The notes under the pieces were generated by a model. The model was not told the origin of the DNA, searched no databases, and worked only from the letters and a program-made list of their open reading frames with translations. DNA of 16,935 nucleotides from an uncultured Oscillibacter sp. (GTDB lineage Bacteria; Bacillota; Clostridia; Oscillospirales; Oscillospiraceae): NCBI GenBank assembly GCA_904393855.1, contig CAJFNE010000020.1, positions 1-16,935 of the forward strand, given 5' to 3'. Of the stretch, positions 1-5,877 are shown one piece after another. The position numbers and the translations under genes were made by a program. Numbering within the stretch: position 1 is the stretch's first letter; every line of letters begins with the position of its first letter.

Positions 1-1
1 G

Positions 2-856
2 CGGCTCCAGGACCCTCTGGCGGAGCTGGTGAAGATCGACCCCAAGGCCATCGGCGTGGGGCAGTACCAGCACGACATGCCCCCCAAGCGGCTGGACGAA
101 GCGCTGAACGGCGTGGTGGAGGACTGCGTCAACGCCGTGGGGGTGGACGTGAACACCGCCTCCCCCTCCCTGCTGCAGCGGGTGGCGGGGCTAAACGCCA
201 CCACGGCCAAAAACGTGGTGGCCTACCGGGAGGAAAACGGCCCCTTCACCTCCCGCAAGCAGATTTTAAAGGTGCCCAAGCTGGGGCCCAAGGCCTTTGA
301 GCAGTGCGCAGGCTTTTTGCGGGTGCCGGAGAGCAAGTCCGTCCTGGACAACACCGCCGTCCACCCGGAGAGCTACGCCGCGGCGGAGCAGCTGCTCTCC
401 CTCACCGGCCACTCCCTCACGGACGTGCGGGAGGGGAAGCTGGGGGACCTGAACGCCCAGATCAAGGCTTATGGCGAGGACAAAGCGGCGGAAGCCTGCG
501 GCGTGGGGGTGCCCACCCTGCGGGACGTGGCGGCGGAGCTCCAGAAGCCCGGCCGGGACATCCGGGACGAGCTGCCCAAGCCCATCCTCCGCACCGACGT
601 GCTGGAGATGAAGGACTTAAAGCCCGGCATGGTGCTGACAGGCACGGTGCGCAACGTCATCGACTTCGGCGTGTTCGTGGACATCGGCGTCCACCAGGAC
701 GGTCTGGTCCACATCTCCCAGGTGTCCAAGAAGTTCCTCAAGCACCCCTCCGAGGCGGTATCCGTGGGGGACGTGGTAAAAGTGGTGGTGCTGGACGTGG
801 ACGAGAAGCGGAAGCGGATCAGTCTCAGCATGAAGCAGGTAAAGGAGGGGAACTGA
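2..856 (+). CDS. tex: Tex-family RNA-binding protein, C-terminal part (5' truncated)
   Basis: This is the last 284 residues of a Tex protein; the frame is open to the window edge, so the start lies upstream. Tex is a cytoplasmic nucleic-acid-binding factor of about 720 residues linked to transcription. The visible part begins in the end of the YqgF-like (RNase H fold) domain, with the family-typical stretch IGVGQYQHDM. A helix-hairpin-helix region follows (NTASPSLLQRVAGL, then KVPKLGPKAFEQCAGFLR). The protein ends in an S1 RNA-binding domain (from KPGMVLTGTVRNVIDFGVFV to RKRISLSMKQ, about the last 75 residues). A GTG at position 29 could be mistaken for a start, but the upstream codons encode RLQDPLAELVK, which continues the Tex sequence. 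The next gene starts 1 nt after the stop, so the two are probably co-transcribed. The identification is secure from motif order. Confidence 0.95.
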   Translation, partial: RLQDPLAELVKIDPKAIGVGQYQHDMPPKRLDEALNGVVEDCVNAVGVDVNTASPSLLQRVAGLNATTAKNVVAYREENGPFTSRKQILKVPKLGPKAFEQCAGFLRVPESKSVLDNTAVHPESYAAAEQLLSLTGHSLTDVREGKLGDLNAQIKAYGEDKAAEACGVGVPTLRDVAAELQKPGRDIRDELPKPILRTDVLEMKDLKPGMVLTGTVRNVIDFGVFVDIGVHQDGLVHISQVSKKFLKHPSEAVSVGDVVKVVVLDVDEKRKRISLSMKQVKEGN

Positions 857-857
857 C

Positions 858-1271
858 ATGACGGAGCCGCAGGCCGTGATGCTGACCATCGACCAGGTGA
901 ACGACATCCTGGACGAGATTGCCGAGGGCTTCCCCCCCGCGCTGTTCCAGGAGCTCAACGGCGGGGTGAACCTCATCGAGGAGGCCAAGCCGGACCCGGA
1001 GTTCCCCCCGGGGGAGATGTATATTCTGGGGGAGTACTGCGACGACCTGCTGGGGCTGTACGTGAACCTGTACTACGGCTCCTTTGCCGCCCTGGCGGAG
1101 AAAGAGGGGTGGGATCGGGAGACCTGGGAGGACGAGCTGCGCATCACCCTCTCTCACGAGCTGACCCACCACATGGAGAACCTCAGCGGCCTCCACGCCC
1201 TGGACGACCGGGACGCGGAGGAGCTGGCCGCATGGAGGGAAGAGTTTGGACTTGCGTCCAGTGAGGAGTGA
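858..1271 (+). CDS. Small zincin-like metallopeptidase family protein
   Basis: The 137-residue protein carries a zinc-metallopeptidase signature, SHELTHHME, with H100, E101 and H104 as the likely HExxH zinc/catalytic residues. An acidic stretch (DDRDAEELAAW) follows. Size and motif fit the minimal 'metallopeptidase family protein' group (Zincin_1-like), whose substrates are generally unknown. There is no signal peptide or membrane segment, so it is probably cytoplasmic. The ATG lies 1 nt after the tex stop, and the AAGGAGGGG sequence at the end of tex (from about 841) serves as ribosome binding site, which suggests translational coupling. The last codons (Ser-Glu-Glu-stop) lie inside a heptanucleotide repeat array that begins at 1260, so the natural C-terminus may have been altered by that element. 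Peptidase activity is inferred from the motif only. Confidence 0.85.
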   Translation: MTEPQAVMLTIDQVNDILDEIAEGFPPALFQELNGGVNLIEEAKPDPEFPPGEMYILGEYCDDLLGLYVNLYYGSFAALAEKEGWDRETWEDELRITLSHELTHHMENLSGLHALDDRDAEELAAWREEFGLASSEE

Positions 1272-1415
1272 GGAGATAGGAGTTTCCGTTTGCGGAACCT
1301 CAAAGGAAAGCGGGAGCGGCTGTGCTGCTCCCGCTTTCTTTTGGGTCATTCAGAATCCGTTCCGCCACCGGCGGAACCCCACAGCTCCTATCTCCTATCT
1401 TCTAACTCCTATCTC
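1260..1415. repeat. Fold-back element with inverted heptanucleotide arrays
   Basis: The left end has tandem heptads AGTGAGG (1260), AGTGAGG (1267) and AGATAGG (1274), then AGTT. The right end has CTCCTAT (1385), CTCCTAT (1392), CTTCTAA (1399), CTCCTAT (1406) and CTC, which is the same heptad in opposite orientation. GAGATAGGAGTT (1273-1284) and AACTCCTATCTC (1404-1415) are a perfect 12-bp inverted pair. Inside are three further hairpins: TTCCG/CGGAA (1284-1297), the terminator stem at 1307-1337, and GTTCCGCC/GGCGGAAC (1359-1377). The stop codons of both convergent neighbours (TGA 1269-1271 and, on the minus strand, TAG 1409-1411) lie within the arrays. It resembles a short non-coding fold-back or STRR/MITE-like repeat. 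That it moves is inference. Confidence 0.7.
1307..1342. terminator. Rho-independent terminator, probably bidirectional
   Basis: An 11-bp perfect stem AAAGCGGGAGC (1307-1317) / GCTCCCGCTTT (1327-1337) with a 9-nt loop is followed by CTTTT on the plus strand. On the minus strand the stem is followed by CCTTTG. It lies between the convergent tex-metallopeptidase operon and the sigma-factor operon and could end both. Confidence 0.85.
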
Positions 1416-2074
1416 GATTCCGCCCTTTCCAGGGAGAAGCTGCCCGCGGCGTGGTTGCCGGTGACCCACAGCTCGTACGCCCCGGTCTCCGGGATATCGA
1501 TGGTATAGGTGCCGTCGGCCAGGGACGCCTCGTCAAAGATCGTCTCCCCGTCCGCGGCCTGCTGGAGCCGGACCTGCACATTGCCCCGGTCGTTCTCCAG
1601 CTCCAGCCGGAGCACGTCGCCGCCCTCCAGCTCCAGAAGCCGGAACTGCCGGCCGTGGAAGCTGGCGTAGTCCAGATACAGGCTGCTCTCGTCGCCGGAC
1701 ACGGCGCCGTCGTAGTAGCCGCCGTCCGGGATCTCCCCCACCTCCGGGGCGTAATAGGTGAACCACCAGGCCACGGAGTACAGGCACAACGCCGCGAGGG
1801 TGAGCACGAAGCACAGCAGCATCCCCACCCAGTCGTACTTCACCGCGCCGCCCTTCCGGGCGGACAGCAGGGCCTCCACCCCCAGGCTCACCAGGATCAG
1901 GGGGGAGAGCCTCATGACCCCCCGGAGGTCCACCTCCGGCCAGAACAGGGACACCAGCATGAGGATTCCCGCCGCCACTAGCGTGATCCCCAGGGTCACG
2001 GTCCCCACCCGGCGGGCGGGTCGCTCCCGCCGAACCTCCCCGCCGGAGACGGTCTCAGACATGGTCGCGGTCAT
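1409..2074 (-). CDS. Membrane protein with C-terminal extracytoplasmic beta-rich domain
   Basis: This 221-residue protein is the last gene of the sigma-factor operon. The N-terminal tail is polar and basic. Two hydrophobic segments follow (about residues 24-45 and 50-67, the second ending before SARKGG), then a third (WVGMLLCFVLTLAALCLYSVAWWF, about 82-105). This hairpin-plus-one layout resembles the LiaI/LiaF-like or DUF5668 type of bacterial membrane segment. The remaining ~115 residues (from EVGEIPDGGYY) are soluble and beta-rich, with short repeats such as LRLELENDRGNVQVRL and an ending typical of a beta-sandwich (TYTIDIPETGAYELWVTGN). The ATG at 2074 has GGAGGT five bases upstream, and the start overlaps the preceding gene by 20 nt. 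The stop TAG is formed by the heptad repeat. I do not recognise a specific family; a role in envelope-stress sensing with the sigma factor is inferred from position alone. Confidence 0.8.
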   Translation of the reverse strand: MTATMSETVSGGEVRRERPARRVGTVTLGITLVAAGILMLVSLFWPEVDLRGVMRLSPLILVSLGVEALLSARKGGAVKYDWVGMLLCFVLTLAALCLYSVAWWFTYYAPEVGEIPDGGYYDGAVSGDESSLYLDYASFHGRQFRLLELEGGDVLRLELENDRGNVQVRLQQAADGETIFDEASLADGTYTIDIPETGAYELWVTGNHAAGSFSLERAESR

Positions 2075-2735
2075 CGGGCACCTCCGTCTCCGCCGGGGCG
2101 GACGCCTCCGGAGCGGTCTCCGGGCCGTCCTCCGGCTGCGCCGGCTCTTCCGCCGGAGCGGGCTCCGGGTCCGCAGCGCGGGCAGTCTCCTCCCCGGGGC
2201 GGGCCGGGGGCACGAATTCCGGGATGTCCTCCTCCCGTTTAGTCCTGGGCCCCCGGATGAACCACAGTCCCAGGAGGATCACCAGCACCGTCAGCACCAG
2301 GCGGGGCACGTCATAGCGCAGGAGATTGTACAGCCAATCCCAGCCCCAGATCCAGCCGATCCGGTCCAGCAATGTGTCGTAGAGCATATACACGCCCAGG
2401 AACACCAGCACCCAGCCGATGATGCTGTGGCGCTTGCGCAGCAGGGCATGGAGCTGCTGGGAGTCCATGTCGGACATGCCGAAGAGGTAGGCGTCCTCCG
2501 GCGGCTCCCCGGCGGCGATGCGAGCGCGGAGATTGTAGCTGTCAAAGAACGCGTAGGCCCACACCACCGGCAGGAAGAAGGCGATGGGCGCGATGCCGAA
2601 AAAGCCCGCCACAGCCAGCAGCGCGAAGAACAGCACCAGCAGGGAGATCCCCCGCTTCATATATCCCTGGTACATCTGTCCGCAGCCGGACAGGCAGGAT
2701 GTGACAAACATCCAGAATCCATGTTTCACATTCAT
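2055..2735 (-). CDS. TM2-like multi-pass membrane protein with acidic C-terminal tail
   Basis: This 226-residue membrane protein has the N-terminal pattern SGCGQMYQGYMKRG, which recalls the G-x-GQ-x-Y-x-G motif of TM2-type domains. Hydrophobic segments fall at about residues 31-60 (SLLVLFFALLAV to PVVWAYAFF), 105-121 (IIGWVLVFLGVYMLY) and 143-160 (LVLTVLVILLGLWFI). The last ~60 residues are a Pro/Ala/Glu-rich tail (from about RTKREEDIPEFVPP), probably disordered. The start is fused to the stop of the anti-sigma gene as an ATGA overlap, with GAGGAGG ten bases upstream, so translation is coupled. The function is unknown. Its place right after the anti-sigma factor suggests a membrane component of the same regulon; this is inference. 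Confidence 0.8.
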   Translation of the reverse strand: MNVKHGFWMFVTSCLSGCGQMYQGYMKRGISLLVLFFALLAVAGFFGIAPIAFFLPVVWAYAFFDSYNLRARIAAGEPPEDAYLFGMSDMDSQQLHALLRKRHSIIGWVLVFLGVYMLYDTLLDRIGWIWGWDWLYNLLRYDVPRLVLTVLVILLGLWFIRGPRTKREEDIPEFVPPARPGEETARAADPEPAPAEEPAQPEDGPETAPEASAPAETEVPDDRDHV

Positions 2736-3214
2736 GAGAATCCTCCTCTTTGTGTGGCGGGCGCGTCCGCGCCCCGGTTGTCAAAAAAATCCGCCAAATG
2801 GGAAAAGGCGTCGGTCAGGTTCTGGGGCCACTGGGCCCAGGAGGTCACCGCCTCCTGCACAGATTCCAGCACCTGCCCCCGGTCCTCGGGGGCCATCGCC
2901 CGGTTTGGAAACAGCGTGCCGCCCCAGAGCATGGTGAGGGCCAGCACCACCGCGGCGGCCGCCGTGGCGTACCGGCTGGTGATCAGACGGAGCGTCCGGG
3001 CCCGGATGCGGCTCCAGAGGCTCTCTTGGCAGGAGCGGGCGGGTGTCAGCAGTTCCACATCCGTAAGGCGCTCCGTGTACCGCTCCAGGCACCAGTCGCA
3101 GAAGGCCAGGTGCTCGGCGATCTCCAGCCGGGTCAGCTCCTCCAGCTCATCTTCCCGGACCAGTGCCGCCAGCGCCTCGTCCGTCAGGTGTCCGTCGCTG
3201 CGGAAGACGTCCAT
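2732..3214 (-). CDS. Zinc-binding membrane anti-sigma factor
   Basis: The 160-residue protein has an N-terminal anti-sigma zinc-finger motif HLAFCDWC (H35, C39, C42), the HxxxCxxC signature of zf-HC2 / ZAS domains that hold an ECF sigma factor in the cytoplasm. One membrane segment follows (about residues 82-102, YATAAAAVVLALTMLW), then a short extracytoplasmic tail of about 58 residues. I chose the ATG at 3214, not the GTG at 3223, because GAGAGGAG lies 8 bases before the ATG and directly abuts the GTG. The gene overlaps the end of the sigma-factor gene by 68 nt in another frame, and its own stop overlaps the next gene as ATGA. A run of seven T in the coding strand (2783-2789) near the 3' end could cause slippage. 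The pairing with the sigma factor makes the role quite sure; the inducing signal is unknown. Confidence 0.88.
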   Translation of the reverse strand: MDVFRSDGHLTDEALAALVREDELEELTRLEIAEHLAFCDWCLERYTERLTDVELLTPARSCQESLWSRIRARTLRLITSRYATAAAAVVLALTMLWGGTLFPNRAMAPEDRGQVLESVQEAVTSWAQWPQNLTDAFSHLADFFDNRGADAPATQRGGFS

Positions 3215-3725
3215 ATCCCTCACTCCTCTCTGATAGTTGTTTTCGCAGCAGGCCCTTTCCCCGGGCCAGCTGGGTGTGTATGGTCTTCACCGGCCGCCCC
3301 AGGGCCAGGGCCGTCTCCTCCGGGGTCTTCTCCTCCAGCAGGCACAGCCGGCACACGGACCCGTAGGGCTCCCGCAGGGATTCGATGGCGGAGCGGATCT
3401 CCGCCGCGCCGCTTCTGCCCAGGGCCAGCTCCTCCGCGGCGGGAGCCTCCCCTGGCGGCAGGGCCTCATCCCCCGGCAGCACCGTGCGCCGCTTCCAGGC
3501 GCTTTGCAGGTGGTCCTTGGCCTTGTTGGCGGCGATGCGCCCCAGCCACTGGCGCTCGTAGCCGGCGGGCATCGTCTCCCGGTGCAGGTAAGCGGAGAGG
3601 AAGGTCTCCTGGGTCAGGTCCTCCGCGGCGGCCGCGTCCCGGACCAGCTGGAAGCAAACGGTGTAGACCAGCCGCTCGTACTGGGCCACCAGCCGGGAAA
3701 ATTCTTCTCTTGTCACTCCGGCCAC
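3147..3725 (-). CDS. ECF-type RNA polymerase sigma factor
   Basis: This 192-residue sigma-70-family factor has the region 2 core with the classical AAEDLTQETFLSAYLH stretch (about residues 33-48) and WLGRIAANKAKDHL. Region 4 has the helix-turn-helix EKTPEETALALGRPVKTIHTQLARGKGLLRKQL. It should redirect RNA polymerase to a small set of promoters when the downstream membrane anti-sigma factor releases it. The start is GTG 3725 with GGAGGT 11 bases upstream; a second GTG at 3716 is an alternative. After region 4 the frame continues for about 28 residues of low-complexity Arg/Gly-rich sequence (GYGRLPQRRTPDGRGAGGTG) that overlaps the anti-sigma gene, a longer overlap than usual. I see no convincing promoter upstream; ECF operons are often autoregulated, but no ECF-type motif is clear here. 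Confidence 0.92.
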   Translation of the reverse strand: MAGVTREEFSRLVAQYERLVYTVCFQLVRDAAAAEDLTQETFLSAYLHRETMPAGYERQWLGRIAANKAKDHLQSAWKRRTVLPGDEALPPGEAPAAEELALGRSGAAEIRSAIESLREPYGSVCRLCLLEEKTPEETALALGRPVKTIHTQLARGKGLLRKQLSERSEGYGRLPQRRTPDGRGAGGTGPGR

Positions 3726-3792
3726 GGTACGCTGCCACCTCCTTCCGCTCTGTTAACCATACGGCGCCGGGGGCGGTTTTTCTTCAAACTCC

Positions 3793-3806
3793 GCAAAAAT
3801 TTTTGC
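3793..3806. promoter_or_regulatory. 14-bp perfect palindrome upstream of the sigma-factor operon
   Basis: GCAAAAATTTTTGC is a perfect palindrome in an otherwise GC-rich gap, 68-81 nt upstream of the sigma-factor start. It could be an operator, or an AT-rich intrinsic bend. It could also contribute to ending the upstream acetyltransferase transcript, because it contains a T run. Which of these applies cannot be told from sequence. Confidence 0.4.
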
Positions 3807-3839
3807 CCGGTCTCTGGGGACCGCCCCCGCCCGCGGCAG

Positions 3840-3877
3840 CGGCGCCCCTCCGTCCTCCCCGGGACAGAGGGGCGCCG
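3840..3877 (-). terminator. Stem-loop just after the acetyltransferase gene
   Basis: An 11-bp stem CGGCGCCCCTC (3840-3850) / GAGGGGCGCCG (3867-3877) with a 16-nt loop lies 5 nt beyond the stop codon of the acetyltransferase gene on the minus strand. No T tract follows directly, so it is either a weak terminator or an mRNA 3'-end stabiliser for the kinase-acetyltransferase operon. Confidence 0.55.
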
Positions 3878-3882
3878 TCGGG

Positions 3883-4632
3883 CTATTTCCGCAGCAGGCG
3901 CCGCAGCGCGGCGGCGTCCAGCAGGTTCACGGTCTGGAAGGCCCCCCGGTAGAACACCGCCCAGTTGTTGAACACGCAGGGCAGGGATTTCGCCTGCTCC
4001 AGCGTCTCCACGGGCCGGAGGTGCAGGGGCGCGCCGGCCTCCTCACAGGCCCTCTGGGCCAGCTGGACGCTCTGCCAGATGTAGGGGCACTGGGCGTCGT
4101 AGTAGATGGTTAGCTCCGGGTCCTCGATGGTCTGGCGCTTGGCATTGGGGGCAAAGCGCGGCGCCGTCCCGTCCAGGGAGAGGGCCAGCAGCTCATAGCC
4201 CCCCGGCGCGGTGTCCACGGTCTCAAAGCCGAATTTCCGGGCGAACGCCTGGTCCGTGAGCCAGGCCTTCTGCTTGTCCGCCCCCAGCATGCAGACGCCG
4301 GACCGCCCCTGGGCCCGGGCATCCGCCAGGCAGGACTCCAGCAGGGCCCGGCCGTACCCTTTCCCCCGGTACTCCCCGGAGGTCCACAGGCAGTAGAGGT
4401 AGAGGTAGTTCTCCCCCTCCACGGGCACCCAGGCGGTCTCCAGGGGCGCGTACTCGATGAAGACGATCCCTTTCGCGTCCAGTTTGCGGAACACATGCCC
4501 CTCCCGGATGCGGTCCGCCAGCCACCGGCGCTTCGCCTCCACCCCCGGGTAGGGTTTTTTGCTGCGGATGATGCAGCACAGGTGCTCCCGGTCCAGGTTC
4601 TCCTCCGTCAGCTGAATCCAAACAGGCTCCAT
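3883..4632 (-). CDS. GNAT N-acetyltransferase with C-terminal YoaP-like domain
   Basis: The 249-residue protein has an N-terminal GNAT fold of about 150 residues. The acetyl-CoA pyrophosphate-binding loop is RGKGYG (residues 89-94, preceded by LYCLWTSGEY), and a later GNAT strand is ARKFGFETVD. The C-terminal ~75 residues (from TIYYDAQCPYIW, Cys182) match the YoaP-like domain, a thioredoxin-like extension found with GNAT enzymes in Bacillota; a conserved FNNWAVFYRG stretch follows. It should transfer an acetyl group to an amine, perhaps of a small molecule, but the substrate is unknown. The gene follows the P-loop kinase-like gene by 15 nt on the same strand, so the two probably form an operon. 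A stem-loop at 3840-3877 lies just beyond its stop. Domain assignment is confident; biochemical role is not. Confidence 0.88.
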   Translation of the reverse strand: MEPVWIQLTEENLDREHLCCIIRSKKPYPGVEAKRRWLADRIREGHVFRKLDAKGIVFIEYAPLETAWVPVEGENYLYLYCLWTSGEYRGKGYGRALLESCLADARAQGRSGVCMLGADKQKAWLTDQAFARKFGFETVDTAPGGYELLALSLDGTAPRFAPNAKRQTIEDPELTIYYDAQCPYIWQSVQLAQRACEEAGAPLHLRPVETLEQAKSLPCVFNNWAVFYRGAFQTVNLLDAAALRRLLRK

Positions 4633-4647
4633 GCTCGTCTCTCCTCT

Positions 4648-5214
4648 CTATTCTGAGGCCCCGCGGGGCGGCTCAACCGGCGGGAACAGGGCCTCCCCGT
4701 CCAGGTCCACCCGGTACTCCCCGTCGATCAGCAGGCACGGGCAGTCATACCGCCGGCACAGCTCCCGGCAGCGCTCGTTCTCCGCGATCAGCCACGCCGG
4801 GGTGCAGCCGCTGTCGTCCAGCCGCCGCTCGATCACGTCCGCGTACCGGCGGATGTCCGCAAAATGGTGCTCGATATAGTCCCGCGTCATCGCCAGGCAG
4901 CAGAAGCGGATCTCCCGTAGCTCCCGGTCCGTGAAGTCCTCCCGCCAGCGAAAGAGGATGTAGCCGCCCTCGAGAATAAGGTGCTGCCGGTTCTCCAGAG
5001 CCGTCCGGGCGATCTCCCGGACGATCGGCCACAGGTACGCCTCCAGCGCCGCGTCGTCCTCCGGCGTCAGGGCGGTCTCGCCGCTGCGGATCAATCCCAT
5101 CTTCAAATGGTCGATGGACAGGTACGGCACCCGGTGCCGCTCCAGCAGCCGCTGGGCCAGCAGGGTCTTCCCCGTGTGGGACGCGCCGGTCAAAAACAGG
5201 ATCACCGCCCTCAC
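4648..5214 (-). CDS. Small P-loop NTPase / kinase-like protein
   Basis: This 188-residue protein starts with a strand and a Walker A loop GASHTGKT (residues 10-17). Next come SIDHLKMGLIRSG, then LILEGGYILFRWREDF, and CCLAMTRDYIEHHF. This order is that of small kinases of the adenylate-kinase / AAA-33 / zeta-toxin-like group, which phosphorylate small molecules. There is no membrane segment. The start is GTG 5214, but GTG 5205 is nearly as good, since GAGGAG lies 2 bases before the first and 11 before the second. A good promoter (5243-5271) lies upstream, divergent from the deaminase promoter. It is followed by the GNAT-YoaP gene; kinase and acetyltransferase pairs often act on the same type of small molecule, for example in drug modification, but that is only a guess here. 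Confidence 0.78.
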   Translation of the reverse strand: MRAVILFLTGASHTGKTLLAQRLLERHRVPYLSIDHLKMGLIRSGETALTPEDDAALEAYLWPIVREIARTALENRQHLILEGGYILFRWREDFTDRELREIRFCCLAMTRDYIEHHFADIRRYADVIERRLDDSGCTPAWLIAENERCRELCRRYDCPCLLIDGEYRVDLDGEALFPPVEPPRGASE

Positions 5215-5242
5215 CGCTCCTCTCTCTCGTCAGTTCCCCTGC

Positions 5243-5271
5243 ATTGTACCACAGGGCCGCTGCCGCCGCAA
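5243..5271 (-). promoter_or_regulatory. Sigma-A-type promoter for the kinase-acetyltransferase operon
   Basis: Reading the minus strand, TTGCGG (5271-5266) and TACAAT (5248-5243) are separated by exactly 17 bp. The -10 box is 28 nt upstream of the GTG start at 5214. It is back to back with the plus-strand promoter at 5294-5322. Confidence 0.75.
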
Positions 5272-5293
5272 GGCGTCCCGCCGGCGGACGCCC

Positions 5294-5322
5294 TTGCCAA
5301 AGCGTCTCTTTCGTGATACAAT
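5294..5322 (+). promoter_or_regulatory. Sigma-A-type promoter for the deaminase operon
   Basis: TTGCCA (5294-5299) and TACAAT (5317-5322) are separated by 17 bp, about 35 nt before the deaminase ATG. It is divergent from the promoter at 5243-5271, with 22 bp between the two -35 boxes, so a regulator binding between them could affect both operons. Confidence 0.8.
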
Positions 5323-5357
5323 TTTTCTATCATTCTCAACAGACCGGAGGCGTCGCT

Positions 5358-5858
5358 ATGGATCGCATCAGCAAGGAAAACTACTATTTGAACATCGCGG
5401 AGACCGTCCTGGAGCGGTCCACCTGCCTGCGCCGGCTCTACGGCGCCATCATCGTCAAGAACGACGAGATCATCTCCACCGGCTACAACGGCGCCCCCCG
5501 GGGTCGGGCCAACTGCTCCGACCTGGGCTACTGCTCCCGGGAGGCCATGAAGATCCCCCGGGGGGAGCGGTACGAGCTGTGCCGCAGCGTCCACGCGGAG
5601 GCCAACGCCATCATCTCCGCCTCCCGGCGGGACATGGCGGGGGGCACCATCTACCTGGTGGGCCGGGACGCCCGAACCGGCCAGCTGCTCTCCGACGCCA
5701 CCTCCTGCTCCATGTGCCGGCGGCTGGTGATCAACGCGGGACTGGAGAAAGTAGTCATCCGCAAGACGGAGACGGAGTTTGAGGTGGTCCCCGTGTCCGA
5801 CTGGATTCAGGAGGACGACCTGCTGGTCCCTCCGGCGCCGGACATGGATTTACGCTGA
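5358..5858 (+). CDS. dCMP deaminase / ComEB-like cytidine deaminase family protein
   Basis: The 166-residue protein has the zinc-dependent deaminase fold: HAEANAI (H79 zinc ligand, E81 proton shuttle) and, 36 residues on, SCSMCRRLVINAGLEKVVIR with C117 and C120 as the other zinc ligands. The family normally has a Pro before the first Cys (PCxxC); here it is Ser. NGAPRG and the Cys-rich insert CSDLGYCSREAMKIPRG are typical of the deoxycytidylate deaminase / ComE operon protein 2 group, which makes dUMP from dCMP for thymidylate synthesis. The start is ATG 5358 with GGAGGCG 7 bases upstream; an open frame extends further back but has no ribosome site. It has its own promoter (5294-5322). The next gene starts 19 nt after the stop, so the deaminase is probably co-transcribed with the pyruvyl-transferase fusion. 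Confidence 0.88.
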   Translation: MDRISKENYYLNIAETVLERSTCLRRLYGAIIVKNDEIISTGYNGAPRGRANCSDLGYCSREAMKIPRGERYELCRSVHAEANAIISASRRDMAGGTIYLVGRDARTGQLLSDATSCSMCRRLVINAGLEKVVIRKTETEFEVVPVSDWIQEDDLLVPPAPDMDLR

Positions 5859-5877
5859 CGAAAGGGTGAGCCATCAC

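Noticed and set aside
1758..3233. 491-codon plus-strand open frame opposite the sigma operon
   Set aside because: It is a shadow of the sigma, anti-sigma and membrane-protein genes; its translation is Arg/Ser/Gln-rich with no recognisable domain.
5215..5357. Small gene between the divergent kinase and deaminase operons
   Set aside because: The open frames here have no ribosome site, and the space is taken up by the two promoters.
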